The notes beneath the pieces are model-generated. The model did not search any database, had not been told where the DNA came from, and was given only the letters and a program-made list of their open reading frames with translations. Below, piece after piece: positions 1 to 8,639 of a DNA stretch of 64,000 bases; positions within the stretch are counted from its first letter, which is position 1; each line of letters starts with the position of its first letter. Origin of the DNA: Prevotella sp. (GTDB lineage: Bacteria > Bacteroidota > Bacteroidia > Bacteroidales > Bacteroidaceae); assembly GCA_024682415.1 (NCBI GenBank), contig JAIKZG010000027.1:1-64000 (forward strand), read 5' to 3'. A program made the translations under genes and the position numbers.

Positions 1-84
1 ATCTATTGATAAAGGGTTTCATCGATAGTTTGCCGTGAGCATATCTATTGATAAAGAGCTTCATCGTTAGTTTGCCGTGAGCGG
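1..84. repeat. Two tandem 42-bp units at the window edge
   Basis: Positions 1-42 and 43-84 are the same 42-bp sequence with three differences in the first 40 bases; each contains ATCTATTGATAAAG and TAGTTTGCCGTGAGC. The array may continue to the left of the window. A related diverged copy lies at about 46573-46608, so this is a dispersed repeat rather than a local accident. Confidence 0.8.
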
Positions 85-463
85 ATATTTAATTTTTCTT
101 CTTTTTTGCTTGTAGAATCAAAAATAAGGTTTATATTTGCAATTAGAATGTGCATTGCGTCTTCTGTAATGATGTGATGTGCCTTATTGGTTAGAATATT
201 AGCATAAGCTATTATCTTGTTCTCTCGGAAATCGTGGAAAATTTCAAGCAATGAGAACAGTAGATAACAGTTTATGTTCACGTATAGGCGTGGGCGTAAT
301 CGTATCTATTCATTGCTGGGCTTTCCACGAGCCTCCGAGAGATAGATACAACAAAAGGTTACGAACACGCCTTTCGTGTTATCTCCGAGTTTAATACTAT
401 GCTTCTATTTCTCCACCAACTTTATTTTGAAATTATAACAAACAAAACTCAAGGAGGATTAAT
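85..463. other. Intergenic region and 5' leader of the fimbrillin gene
   Basis: No gene is supported here. A 78-codon minus-strand frame (45-281) runs into the tandem repeat and matches nothing I recognise. An inverted repeat GTATCTAT (302-309) / ATAGATAC (342-349) encloses a smaller GGCT/AGCC stem; it lies 115-160 bases before the fimbrillin start and may form a leader hairpin. AAGGAGG (about 451-457) is an unusually strong Shine-Dalgarno sequence for this group and fixes the start at 464. Confidence 0.45.
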
Positions 464-1975
464 ATGAAGAAACAATTATTATTTATGGCGTTCATAGCAT
501 TTGTGGCTATGACTTTCGCTTCTTGCTCATCTTCAGATGAAACAGCAAATGAGCAAGGCAATCAACTTAAACTCTCTGCCGGAATAACTGCGCAGAAAGA
601 GCCTTATAATATAGGGGAGTGGGGCACAGAAATTCAAATAGGAGATATTGAAGCAGCTATTGCCAAAGAGTTCAAGATTGATACTACAACCACTCGTACA
701 CCATCAGACAACAGCAACTGGGAGGGAATGACCAACAGGGATATTTCTGTGAAAGTAGGCAGCACAGTTTACAAATATTCTGTAGACGCAAGCGGAAATC
801 TTACAAGCGATACACCTTATTATTTCACCACTACGAGTAACGTTGCCGTTTCGTCTTGGTATCCTTACACGTCTACAGCGCTTACGTCATTCTCTGTTCA
901 GAGCGACCAAACGAGCTATGCCAACAGAGAAAAGAGTGATTTGCTTTATGGCACGGCTACAGTAAATCAAGGCACTGCCAACACAATTTCATATTCTCAT
1001 AAGGTTGCGAAACTAATAGTTTCCGTAAAGGTAAACAATACTCAGCACATAGCAAACGGAACTATCTCCAAACTCACGATGTCGGGAATTAAACTTTCTG
1101 GAACTGTTTCTGATGGTACTTTGACCGCAAGCGGAAGCAACGGCACGATTACGCTTCATAATACCATAGCAAGCTCTACTTCGAATAACAATTCTACTGC
1201 GACATTTGAAGCATATCTTATTCCGCAAACTACGACTTCTACATTTGTAGTATCTGTAGGTGGAACAAACCTCTCAATAGACGTGCCGAGCAAGACTTTT
1301 ACTGCCGGCAAAATACAAACTCTTGAATTGATTTATAATGTAGCAGGCAGTGGCACGGAAAATGGTCATGCATGGGTAAGAATGGGAACATCCGTAAAGT
1401 GGGCGACAATGAATGTTGGAGCAAATTCCACAACTGATTATGGAGGATATTACGCATGGGGTGAAACCTTAACAAAAAGTAATTATTTCTGGGATAATTA
1501 TATGTGTATACAAGCTGATTGTGGAACAAATAATGATCCAATTAAGGTTGCAGGTTTATTAAGTGGAACAGGAAATGGAATAAGTAGTTCTATCACTTAT
1601 GACGCTGCAAGAAAGAATTGGGGTGGTTCATGGCGTATGCCGCCGATTAGCAAATGGCAAGAACTCGTTACAAGTTGTACGTGGACTTGGACGACGCAGA
1701 GCGGAATAACAGGTTATTTGATAACAAGTAATAGAAATGGCAACAGTATCTTTTTACCTGCTGGTGGTTGCTACAAAAAGACGGCTCTCAATTTTTGTAG
1801 TTCTGGCAATTTTCGTTGTTGTTATTGGTCGTCAAATTTCAAAGATGATGCATCTAATAATGGGATTGGTATAACATTGGGATTTGGGTCTTCTGACATC
1901 GATTATTTGGATGATGATGGCAATGGTATAAGTTGGCGTTGTTATGGTTATTCTGTTCGTGCCGTTTCTGATTAG
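464..1975 (+). CDS. Fimbrillin-family lipoprotein with FISUMP-type lectin-like C-terminus
   Basis: A 503-residue exported protein. The N-terminus is a lipoprotein signal with lipobox ending FASC (Cys20). Residues about 30-290 are Ser/Thr-rich and resemble fimbrillin (Mfa/FimA-like) domains of Bacteroidales pili. Residues about 300-503 carry the FISUMP (Fib_succ_major) pattern: WATMNVGA, YYAWGET, WGGSWRMP, TWTWTTQ, SIFLPAGG, YWSS and a closing YSVRAV, a fold related to C-type lectins. Such a protein would sit at the surface, possibly as a pilus tip adhesin. The last 60 codons contain many NNT codons and an unusual FCSSGNFRCC run, which resembles variable regions of diversity-generating retroelement targets, but no reverse transcriptase lies in the window. 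Single gene, strong ribosome-binding site upstream, convergent with the permease gene. Confidence 0.75.
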   Translation: MKKQLLFMAFIAFVAMTFASCSSSDETANEQGNQLKLSAGITAQKEPYNIGEWGTEIQIGDIEAAIAKEFKIDTTTTRTPSDNSNWEGMTNRDISVKVGSTVYKYSVDASGNLTSDTPYYFTTTSNVAVSSWYPYTSTALTSFSVQSDQTSYANREKSDLLYGTATVNQGTANTISYSHKVAKLIVSVKVNNTQHIANGTISKLTMSGIKLSGTVSDGTLTASGSNGTITLHNTIASSTSNNNSTATFEAYLIPQTTTSTFVVSVGGTNLSIDVPSKTFTAGKIQTLELIYNVAGSGTENGHAWVRMGTSVKWATMNVGANSTTDYGGYYAWGETLTKSNYFWDNYMCIQADCGTNNDPIKVAGLLSGTGNGISSSITYDAARKNWGGSWRMPPISKWQELVTSCTWTWTTQSGITGYLITSNRNGNSIFLPAGGCYKKTALNFCSSGNFRCCYWSSNFKDDASNNGIGITLGFGSSDIDYLDDDGNGISWRCYGYSVRAVSD

Positions 1976-2080
1976 TGTGCTGTTCAAATAGCGTTTTTAT
2001 AGTGTTCAGGTAGCATTCGGAACGTTATTATAACGCAGCCTGAACATCATGTGAACATTGTCCTAACGCTCCGAATAAAA

Positions 2081-2310
2081 ATCTGTGTTCATCTGTGTCA
2101 TCTGTGAGAGCCAAATATAATCTGTGAGAGATAAAAATAGCCTCTTCGCATATTAAAGTTCTCCCCCAAATTGGGGGAGTTAGAAGGGGCATTCTAAGTT
2201 TATAGCCAAGCGGTGCACAGCTCGTGAGAGTTGTACACCGCATTTAGAAGTTATAAAATCCACAAGTAATAACGATCTGTGAAATCTGTGAGAGCCTAAA
2301 TCCGTGAGCA
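2081..2310. repeat. ATCTGTGNN 9-mer repeats, two clusters
   Basis: ATCTGTGTTC, ATCTGTGTC, ATCTGTGAG follow one another at 2081-2110 with another unit at 2120; a second cluster ATCTGTGAA, ATCTGTGAG lies at 2275-2292. The same units form a long inverted repeat at 4568-4684. Confidence 0.7.
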
Positions 2311-2321
2311 ATAACAAACAA

Positions 2322-2361
2322 AAAGGCAGAACCGCGCAAAGAGAATCGCGATTCCGCCTTT
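2322..2361 (-). terminator. Terminator of the AzgA-like permease gene
   Basis: Arms 2322-2336 and 2347-2361 pair over 15 bases with two mismatches or G-U pairs. On the minus strand the stem is followed by TTTTTGTTTGTT, typical of an intrinsic terminator, 45 bases after the permease stop. Confidence 0.75.
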
Positions 2362-2406
2362 AAAGTAAATATATTTATAAAAGCTATGTGCCTATGTTGA
2401 TAGGCT

Positions 2407-3714
2407 CTACATGAATGTGTAGCGCATCACGAAGAGAATAGCCAGTGCCCACAACACATAGCTTATCTTCTTGCCGTTGCCGGTGAGGGCGTTGAGCAAA
2501 ACATAAGTGATTGTGCCGAGCATGATACCATCGGAAATGCTGTAGCAAAGAGGCATGAGTAGCATTGTGATAAACGCCGGTATGGCTTCTGAATAGTCGT
2601 CCCACTCAATATCTCTGATTGGCATTACCATCATCACGCCTACAATCACGAGCACAGGGCCTGTGGCTGCCGACGGAATGGCAAGGAACAATGGAGCGAA
2701 GAACAATGAGAGGGCAAAGAGAAGGGCAACGGTGAACGAGGTAAGACCGGTGCGGCCGCCCTCGGTCACGCCCGACGCACTCTCGATATAAGTGGTGGTG
2801 GTAGATGTGCCGAACAACGCGCCTGCTACTGTGGCAATGGCGTCGGCCATAAGCATACGGCTGATTCCGTCTACCTTGCCGTTTTTATCTATCATGCCTG
2901 CTCTTACAGATACGCCCACAACGGTGCCTATCGTGTCGAACATATCAATGAAAAGGAATGTGACAACTACTGCCACCATGTCCCAGCTCAAAATCTTGTC
3001 CCACTCAAACTGGCAGAAGATAGGATCAATAGAAGGAGGAGTATCCATTATGCCGTTGAAGTTGGTAACTCCCATTGGAATGCCGAGAAGCGTTGTCATG
3101 AGAATACCGATGAGAAGTCCGCCACGCACCTTGCGCGCCACCATGATGGCTGTGATGAAGAAGCCCATGATGGCAAGTACTGAAGAAGGAGTGCCGAGGT
3201 CGCCGAGTTTTACGGCTGTGGCATCTGTTGCCACGATGATGTTAGCCGATTTCAGTCCGATAAAGGCGATGTAAAGACCAATGCCCACGCCAATGGCGCG
3301 CTTCAATGAGAGCGGAATGGTGTTTACTATCGCCTCACGGATGTTGGTGAGCGTCATGAGGATAAAGATTATACCCTCGATGAACACTGCCGTGAGAGCA
3401 AACTGCCAGTCGTAGCCCATAGAAAGACATACGGTATATACAAAGAAAGCGTTGAGGCCCATGCCAGGAGCAAGTCCGAAAGGCTTCTTGGCGTAGACAG
3501 CCATTACGAGCGTGCCGACAACGGCAGCGAGCACCGTGGCTGTGAACACGGCATGAGTTGGCATGCCCTTATCGCTCAACGCGCTGAAAATGCTTGGATT
3601 GACGGCAAGGATATATGCCATCGTGAGGAATGTGGTAAGACCGGCAAGAACTTCTGTGCGCACTTCGTGCTTTGCAGGGTCGAAACCGAAAGCTTTACAA
3701 AGGAAATTATTCAT
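2407..3714 (-). CDS. NCS2-family purine permease (AzgA/PbuG-like)
   Basis: A 435-residue inner membrane protein with about 12-14 hydrophobic segments. The N-terminal AFGFDPAKHEVRTEVLAG and FLTMAYILAVNPSIF stretches and GLAPGMGLNAFF are characteristic of the AzgA branch of NCS2 transporters, which import hypoxanthine, guanine or adenine by proton symport. Length is normal for the family. It is the last gene of a minus-strand block that also contains a uracil/xanthine-type permease, a Tsx-like outer membrane protein and a split 5'-nucleotidase, so purine base salvage is the likely role. The exact base cannot be told from sequence alone. Confidence 0.88.
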   Translation of the reverse strand: MNNFLCKAFGFDPAKHEVRTEVLAGLTTFLTMAYILAVNPSIFSALSDKGMPTHAVFTATVLAAVVGTLVMAVYAKKPFGLAPGMGLNAFFVYTVCLSMGYDWQFALTAVFIEGIIFILMTLTNIREAIVNTIPLSLKRAIGVGIGLYIAFIGLKSANIIVATDATAVKLGDLGTPSSVLAIMGFFITAIMVARKVRGGLLIGILMTTLLGIPMGVTNFNGIMDTPPSIDPIFCQFEWDKILSWDMVAVVVTFLFIDMFDTIGTVVGVSVRAGMIDKNGKVDGISRMLMADAIATVAGALFGTSTTTTYIESASGVTEGGRTGLTSFTVALLFALSLFFAPLFLAIPSAATGPVLVIVGVMMVMPIRDIEWDDYSEAIPAFITMLLMPLCYSISDGIMLGTITYVLLNALTGNGKKISYVLWALAILFVMRYTFM

Positions 3715-3757
3715 CTTAAATAAGTGTTTTATCTGTGAAAATCATTAAGTGGATAAG

Positions 3758-4513
3758 TTAAAACACCCATTTCATTCCCAAGCATGGACGGCACCAGAAA
3801 CCTTTGCCTGTGCCGAAGTTGTAGCTAAGCTCTATCTCCGTGCCGAGGTTAAGATTGTCTACTCCGAAATGGCGACCTACCTGATACCACAATTGTGGCT
3901 CGCTGATGAACACAGTGTGAGCTGTCTTCTGCTTGCTGAAATCGTAAGCGCCATGCTTGTATTCGTAAACGCTGTGGTTTTCCCACCAGAAATCGGCGAA
4001 ACCACTGAAGCGCAAGCCTTGCACATTAAACAAATCCTGCATTCCCCATACCATGGTAAACTGCATTGGCACTTCCTGATCGGTGCTTTCGATAGTCTTG
4101 TAGAGGGCTTTGAGGTTAAGAGTGTTCTTGAAGTCCTTAGAGTGAACGAAATAGTCTACACCAAACAGCCAGGCGTTGTTGATATCGTAACCTCTGTAAA
4201 CACCGCCGTTGTATTCCGCGTGGAGGCTCAATGGAGCGAGCTTCGTGTTCTTCCAGAAATTGAAGCAGCGCGCAATCTCACCGTATGTGCCGCTTGGGCC
4301 ATGAGTGTGGCCGTTGCCGTCATCGCTCTTGAAATCGTGGTCTACGAAGAAATAGGTGTTACCCCATTTGTCGTTGTAGAAACCTTCGAGAGTAGTTGTT
4401 ACATGTTCGCGGTCTTTGCCGAGGTCGTAAAACACCTGAATGTTTGTCTGGGCAAAAATTTTCTGTGAAAAACTGATTGCAGCCAATAGGGCAATTATGA
4501 GGGATTTTTTCAT
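3758..4513 (-). CDS. DUF5020 outer membrane protein, Tsx-like
   Basis: A 251-residue protein with a signal peptide ending near IFAQ (residue 21) and alternating beta-strand pattern ending in an aromatic residue (GMKWVF), as in outer membrane barrels. It matches my recollection of the Bacteroidetes DUF5020 family, which is distantly related to the Tsx nucleoside channel of enterobacteria. Motifs include FYDLGKDREHVTTTLEGFYNDK near the N-terminus and WLFGVDYFVHSKDF in the middle. It lies 43 bases upstream of the AzgA-like permease start and in the same direction, between two nucleobase transporters, which supports a role as the outer membrane entry for nucleosides. This function is inferred from fold and neighbourhood. 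Confidence 0.7.
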   Translation of the reverse strand: MKKSLIIALLAAISFSQKIFAQTNIQVFYDLGKDREHVTTTLEGFYNDKWGNTYFFVDHDFKSDDGNGHTHGPSGTYGEIARCFNFWKNTKLAPLSLHAEYNGGVYRGYDINNAWLFGVDYFVHSKDFKNTLNLKALYKTIESTDQEVPMQFTMVWGMQDLFNVQGLRFSGFADFWWENHSVYEYKHGAYDFSKQKTAHTVFISEPQLWYQVGRHFGVDNLNLGTEIELSYNFGTGKGFWCRPCLGMKWVF

Positions 4514-4567
4514 TTGTTTTTTTGTCTTTAATTATTTGTTTGAATTATTGTATCTTGCCGAGATTTC

Positions 4568-4684
4568 TCTCACAGATTTCACAGATGACACAGATTTTTC
4601 TATTTATCTGTAATTTATTCTCACAGATATCGTTAGTAACAATTAATGGAATAAATATCTGTGTCATCTGTGAAATCTGTGAGA
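4568..4684. repeat. 28-bp perfect inverted repeat made of ATCTGTG 9-mers
   Basis: 4568-4595 and 4657-4684 are exact reverse complements over 28 bases, with about 60 bases between. The right arm reads ATCTGTGTC, ATCTGTGAA, ATCTGTGAG in tandem; further single units follow at about 4697-4733. It lies in the 221-bp gap between the uraA-like gene (upstream) and the DUF5020 gene and could act as terminator or RNA processing hairpin. Confidence 0.8.
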
Positions 4685-4734
4685 ACTTAATAATATAATC
4701 TGTGAGAGCTTAATTATTATCCGTGAGAGCAATA

Positions 4735-5931
4735 TTATGCTATTTCGTCTTTGGGAAGAATAAGGTTGAGCACCACGCCTATCACGGCTGAAAGACCAAT
4801 GCCGGAGAGTGTGAACGTGCCCCATGAGAGAGCAGCTCCACCGATACCTGTGGTAAGCGTTACGGCAATGATTATGATGTTGCGCGTCTTCGATAAGTCT
4901 ACCTTGCTCTGAATAAGATTGCTTATGCCCACATTGGCGATAGTGCCGAAAAGCAACAGCATGATTCCTCCGAGCACGGCTGCAGGAATAGTCTGAAGCA
5001 ATGCGCTGAGCTTTCCGATAACGGAGAACACGATGGCTGTAACGGCAGCGATGCGCATCACAACGGGAGCTGTAACTTTGGTAATCGACATTGCGCCCGT
5101 AACCTCAGAATATGTAGTCTCTGGAGGGCCGCCTACAAGACCTGAGAACAAACAAGCCATACCATCGCCGAGCATTGTGCGATGCAGACCTGGATTCTTC
5201 ACGAAATCTTTCCCTGCTACCGCGCTTACTGCGTAAACGTCGCCGATATGCTCTATCACAGGAGCTATCGCCACAGGAATCATGTAGACGATTGGTGCCC
5301 ACGAAATCTCCGGCTTTACGAATTGAGGGAGCTGTAGCCAATTAGCGTCTGCTACCTTGCTCAAATCAATAAGATCGGGGAAGAAAATAAGCGTAGCCAC
5401 ATATCCCACTACAATTCCGCCAATCACGGGGATAAGCTTTAGCAATCCGCGCGTAAGCGTTAGGATGGCGATGGCTGTAAGCAGGGAAATGCCTGCGATA
5501 ATCCAGTTTTCCTTAGCGTTGTTTACCGCGCTGCCCGAAAGTGAAAGTCCGATAAGCATGATAACGGGGCCTATCACTACAGGAGGAAACAGCTTGTCGA
5601 TAATCTTTCTGCCCTGTAGCTTTATGAGCGCGCTCATAAGGAAATAAACGAGGGCCACGCCTACCATTCCGCCAAGAGCTCCGGCAAGTCCGTAGAGTTT
5701 TGTGGCTTCAAGGATAGGAGCGATGAAAGCGAAACTGCTGCCGAGGAAGATTGGCACGCGTCCTTTGGTGATGAGATGAAAGAGCAGTGTTCCCACGCCG
5801 GCAGTGAAAAGAGCGACGGCAGGGTCAAGCCCTATCAGCAGAGGCACCAGCACAGTGGCACCGAAGGCGACGAAGAGAAACTGCACACCTACAATGCCCT
5901 TCTTCACCGGTGATAAACTTTGATTTTCCAT
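4735..5931 (-). CDS. Uracil/xanthine permease (NCS2, UraA-like)
   Basis: A 398-residue polytopic inner membrane protein. VQFLFVAFGATVLVPLLIGL at the start, FLGSSFAFIAPI, the GPVIMLIGLSLSG segment and the PVAIAPVIEHIGD helix with its conserved Glu are hallmarks of the UraA/UapA branch of NCS2. These proteins import uracil or xanthine with protons. It is distinct from the AzgA-like permease two genes downstream, so the block covers two substrate classes. It starts 48 bases after the metallophosphatase stop, consistent with one transcript carrying nucleotidase and transporter. Confidence 0.88.
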   Translation of the reverse strand: MENQSLSPVKKGIVGVQFLFVAFGATVLVPLLIGLDPAVALFTAGVGTLLFHLITKGRVPIFLGSSFAFIAPILEATKLYGLAGALGGMVGVALVYFLMSALIKLQGRKIIDKLFPPVVIGPVIMLIGLSLSGSAVNNAKENWIIAGISLLTAIAILTLTRGLLKLIPVIGGIVVGYVATLIFFPDLIDLSKVADANWLQLPQFVKPEISWAPIVYMIPVAIAPVIEHIGDVYAVSAVAGKDFVKNPGLHRTMLGDGMACLFSGLVGGPPETTYSEVTGAMSITKVTAPVVMRIAAVTAIVFSVIGKLSALLQTIPAAVLGGIMLLLFGTIANVGISNLIQSKVDLSKTRNIIIIAVTLTTGIGGAALSWGTFTLSGIGLSAVIGVVLNLILPKDEIA

Positions 5932-5979
5932 ATTAGAGTTCTGATATGTATTTATGTTTTCTCTCTATTTTCTTTTGGC

Positions 5980-6816
5980 TTATTTTTCGAGCTGTATCTT
6001 TATCTTGCCCACGAAGATGGCGTTTTTGCCGTTGTGGTCTACAGGTACGGCTTTGCCGTCGGCATCGTTTACATATCCCAATTGTTTCAGATATGTGTGA
6101 GAATGTCCGCCAAGCACGATATCTATATCCTTGCTCGCTGCTATCATTGCGTTGTCGTCGTCGCCACCGATTTGCCAGCCGAGGTGAGAAAGGCACACTA
6201 CGATGTCGCATTTCTCTTCCTTTCTCAGCTTCTCTGCCATCTGCTTTGCCACAGCCTTAGGGTCGAGATATTTCACGCCTTCGCATTTGCGCTCGTCTAC
6301 CAATCCCTTCATTTCTGGGCAAACACCGAATATGCCTATCTTCACGCCTTTCCTATTTAATATAATGTAAGGCTTGGTAAGCCCCTCTACGGGCGTGCCT
6401 GTGAAATCATAGTTGGAGCATACGATAGGGAACTGGGCTTCACGGAATATGCGCGCCATGTTTTCCAGTCCGAAGTCAAACTCATGATTACCTATCGTGG
6501 CAGCGTCGTATTTCATGCGGTTCATCAGCTTTACTTCCACATCTCCCTTAAACAATGTGTAGTAAGGTGAGCCTTGCGAGAAGTCGCCGCAGTCGAGTAG
6601 CAAAAGGTCAGCGTCCTTAGCGCGCTCCTCTTTCAGCATTGCTATACGGCGAAGAAAACCGCCACGTCCTGCCACAGCAGTGTCGGCAAGATTAGGATTG
6701 AGGGGATAAATACATGAGTGGGTGTCGCTTGTATGCAAAATGGTAATCTCATTCTTCTGCGCAGCTGCTGCTATCGTGAGCAGAAGAAAAAATATGATGG
6801 ATAATTGCTTTTTCAT
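5980..6816 (-). CDS. Periplasmic metallophosphatase, catalytic half of 5'-nucleotidase
   Basis: A 278-residue exported calcineurin-like phosphoesterase. After a signal peptide (cleavage near AAAAQ) it shows all metal-binding motifs in order: HTSDTH (about 29-34), GDFSQG, GNHEFD, SHLG and GGHSHT. This is only the N-terminal catalytic domain of the UshA/NT5E family; the substrate-binding C-terminal domain is encoded by the preceding gene (6864-7703). It would remove phosphate from nucleotides in the periplasm, supplying nucleosides and bases to the neighbouring permeases. The two genes are 47 bases apart. Confidence 0.88.
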   Translation of the reverse strand: MKKQLSIIFFLLLTIAAAAQKNEITILHTSDTHSCIYPLNPNLADTAVAGRGGFLRRIAMLKEERAKDADLLLLDCGDFSQGSPYYTLFKGDVEVKLMNRMKYDAATIGNHEFDFGLENMARIFREAQFPIVCSNYDFTGTPVEGLTKPYIILNRKGVKIGIFGVCPEMKGLVDERKCEGVKYLDPKAVAKQMAEKLRKEEKCDIVVCLSHLGWQIGGDDDNAMIAASKDIDIVLGGHSHTYLKQLGYVNDADGKAVPVDHNGKNAIFVGKIKIQLEK

Positions 6817-6863
6817 CTTCTTTTGATTTCTATTCGTTAGCTTATTCTTATCTGCGGTTATCG

Positions 6864-7703
6864 TTATTCTGCCACCACCTTTATGCGTGGCTTCGCGCCT
6901 TTGGCTGTCATTGGGTTGCCCACTGGCTTTCCCTTTTGGCTTCTGAAATAATCCATTATAATGTAGCGCACATTGTTTTTCTCATTTTGCGGCGACACAA
7001 TGTTGGTGCCCTTTTTGAATGTGGTGAGTCCGTCGTTGCCCTGAGCCAGATAGTCGAGAGTCGCCACGCGGTAATTAGCCTTAGGGTTGATGGCTTTTCC
7101 GCCGAGTCGCGCGCTTTTCAGCTTGCCATGCTTTGTGATTACGAGCTCCACGCTCTTGCTCACTCCTTCGCCGCCACGAGCAGCGATGTCGCCAAACAGC
7201 TTTATAACGTCGGCTCCGCTTAGAGTGAGGAAGCATATCTTGTTTTCAAAAGGAGCAGCGTCGAGCACATCGCCTATTGTGATATCTCCCTTCGCGAATG
7301 CCGCGCGTATTCCACCAGCGTTGTAAACGGCAAATGCCGGCTTCTCATTGAACGTTCTGCTGCCCCATACGAGGATGTCGCTGAAAAGGTCGGTCATAGG
7401 GCTTTCGGGGCGATGGGATGTCATGTCGCAGCTCACCTTTCCTACTACGGGCGACATTATGCTGTCTACCTTATTCTTATAAGGCTTCATGAAGTCGGCT
7501 GCTTCCGTGTCGGCCATGGCATCGTATCTGCTGTCTACGAGAATACGGCTGCGACTGATATTTGTAATGTGATATTGTTTTTCAACAGCCGTCGGAGTGG
7601 AGGTGGTGACGACACTGTTTTGAATAGCTTTTTTGTTTGTGGCGCAGGCAGAGAAAAGCAATGCCAAAGCCAAAACAATGGGGGAAAAACTTTTGCTGTA
7701 CAT
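6864..7703 (-). CDS. 5'-nucleotidase C-terminal domain lipoprotein
   Basis: 279 residues from the ATG at 7703; the open frame extends 16 codons further but the signal peptide (SFSPIVLALALLFSAC) fits the internal start. The lipobox LFSAC predicts a lipid anchor. The body matches the 5_nucleotid_C domain: ESPMTDLFSDIL, FAVYNAGGIRA, ITIGDVLDAAPFENKI, YRVATLDYLAQGNDG. In most bacteria this domain is fused behind the phosphatase domain; here it is a separate gene immediately upstream. A TAnnTTTG-type -7 box on the minus strand (7726-7733) lies just before the start. Likely pairs with the 5980-6816 product at the cell envelope. Confidence 0.85.
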   Translation of the reverse strand: MYSKSFSPIVLALALLFSACATNKKAIQNSVVTTSTPTAVEKQYHITNISRSRILVDSRYDAMADTEAADFMKPYKNKVDSIMSPVVGKVSCDMTSHRPESPMTDLFSDILVWGSRTFNEKPAFAVYNAGGIRAAFAKGDITIGDVLDAAPFENKICFLTLSGADVIKLFGDIAARGGEGVSKSVELVITKHGKLKSARLGGKAINPKANYRVATLDYLAQGNDGLTTFKKGTNIVSPQNEKNNVRYIIMDYFRSQKGKPVGNPMTAKGAKPRIKVVAE

Positions 7704-7760
7704 ATAAGTTAAGTAATTTGTATGTGCAAAAATACTTAAATTTGGGCACATAGCCTTATA

Positions 7761-8507
7761 TTACTCGAAATAAAACGTCAAGGCAATGATTTTTGAGCGT
7801 GATTTGTCTACTGAGCGCGCGTAAGGTATCTTTGCCTTGTCGCGCATCTTGTCGGGATGATTGCCGTCGAGGCTGTTGGTGAGTCCATACATGAATTTCA
7901 GCTCTGGGCGCAGCTTGAAGAAGGGCATATAGAAGTCGCAGCCTATGCCTATCTCGGCAAAAGCGTCGGCTCTTTTCAGCCTAAGATAATCGTTGTCTTT
8001 TCCGCTTAGGTTTATCATCGGGTTGATGCCTGCCATGATATATGGGCGGTGATTGTTGAATCGCGGAGCTGCGAATATGATGTCGGCAGCGCATGAAACG
8101 TAAGCCGTCTTCATATCTTGTGTGTGCTCCTCGGGGCGAGCGTCGGGAGTGGCTGGCGTGTGGTTGATAAACTGTATCTTTCGTGTGCCGAAATAAAGTG
8201 CGGGGGCTACACGAAACTGAAAATGGGTGTTTAGACGCAGCTCGCCCAATACGCCAACGGTAAATCCAGGTTCCCATGAGCTTTGGTCGGCAGAGATTAT
8301 CTGCTCCTGCTGTGTGCCGTCGTCGAGGGTTACAAGTTGCGGGCCGATGTTGTTAAACTCTATATCTTGCAGATGAGTGCCCACAAGAATGCCGTAGTGG
8401 AATTTGCGCAGGTCGGTGTATGGACGATTTTGCACAGTTTCTAATTGTGCGTAAGAGTTAGCGCATGAGGCTAAGGCAATCATTATGGCGAATATCGTTT
8501 TCTTCAT
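7761..8507 (-). CDS. porT: PorT-family outer membrane protein (type IX secretion)
   Basis: 248 residues with a signal peptide ending near NSYAQ. The barrel motifs FHYGILVGTHLQDIEF, GFTVGVLGELRLN, PALYFGTRKIQF, TAYVSCAADIIFAAPRFNN, RPYIMAGINP and IGCDFYMPFFKLRPELKF are those of PorT, an outer membrane component of the type IX secretion system of Bacteroidetes. No other T9SS gene lies nearby, which is usual for the scattered porT. It is followed at 57 bases by the 5'-nucleotidase lipoprotein gene; co-transcription is possible but the two functions are unrelated. Confidence 0.8.
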   Translation of the reverse strand: MKKTIFAIMIALASCANSYAQLETVQNRPYTDLRKFHYGILVGTHLQDIEFNNIGPQLVTLDDGTQQEQIISADQSSWEPGFTVGVLGELRLNTHFQFRVAPALYFGTRKIQFINHTPATPDARPEEHTQDMKTAYVSCAADIIFAAPRFNNHRPYIMAGINPMINLSGKDNDYLRLKRADAFAEIGIGCDFYMPFFKLRPELKFMYGLTNSLDGNHPDKMRDKAKIPYARSVDKSRSKIIALTFYFE

Positions 8508-8639
8508 CTGTGTGGATGTTGTCGTTATGATTATATAATTCGGAATGTAACAATAAAACGTTTCAGCTGCTTCTTTTATTGTTTTATGCAGCGTCTTTTG
8601 CTGATTGGATTTTTCTAATGTTTTTAATGACTTATTTAT

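Larger units (their letters stand above)
1976..2406. other. Repeat- and hairpin-rich intergenic region
   Basis: No gene seen. It holds an imperfect inverted repeat ATTCGGAACGTT (2014-2025) / AACGCTCCGAAT (2064-2075), probably the fimbrillin terminator region; ATCTGTGNN 9-mer repeats (2081-2130 and 2275-2310); a CTCCCCCAA/TTGGGGGAG hairpin (2161-2179); a GCGGTG/CACCGC hairpin (2210-2241); and the permease terminator at 2322-2361. Confidence 0.6.

Noticed and set aside
45..281. 78-codon minus-strand frame at the left edge
   Set aside because: Its end runs into the tandem repeat, it matches no family I know, and it has no convincing start signal. A small real gene cannot be fully excluded.
302..349. 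Invertible promoter before the fimbrillin gene
   Set aside because: The inverted repeats are only 8 bp with 32 bp between, no promoter sequence lies inside, and no invertase gene is present; a leader hairpin is simpler.
1976..2406. Template repeat and reverse transcriptase of a diversity-generating retroelement behind the fimbrillin gene
   Set aside because: No reverse transcriptase frame and no second copy of the 3' end of the gene could be found here.
3749..4468. 239-codon plus-strand frame
   Set aside because: It lies exactly opposite the DUF5020 gene, which has a signal peptide and barrel features; this frame is its shadow.
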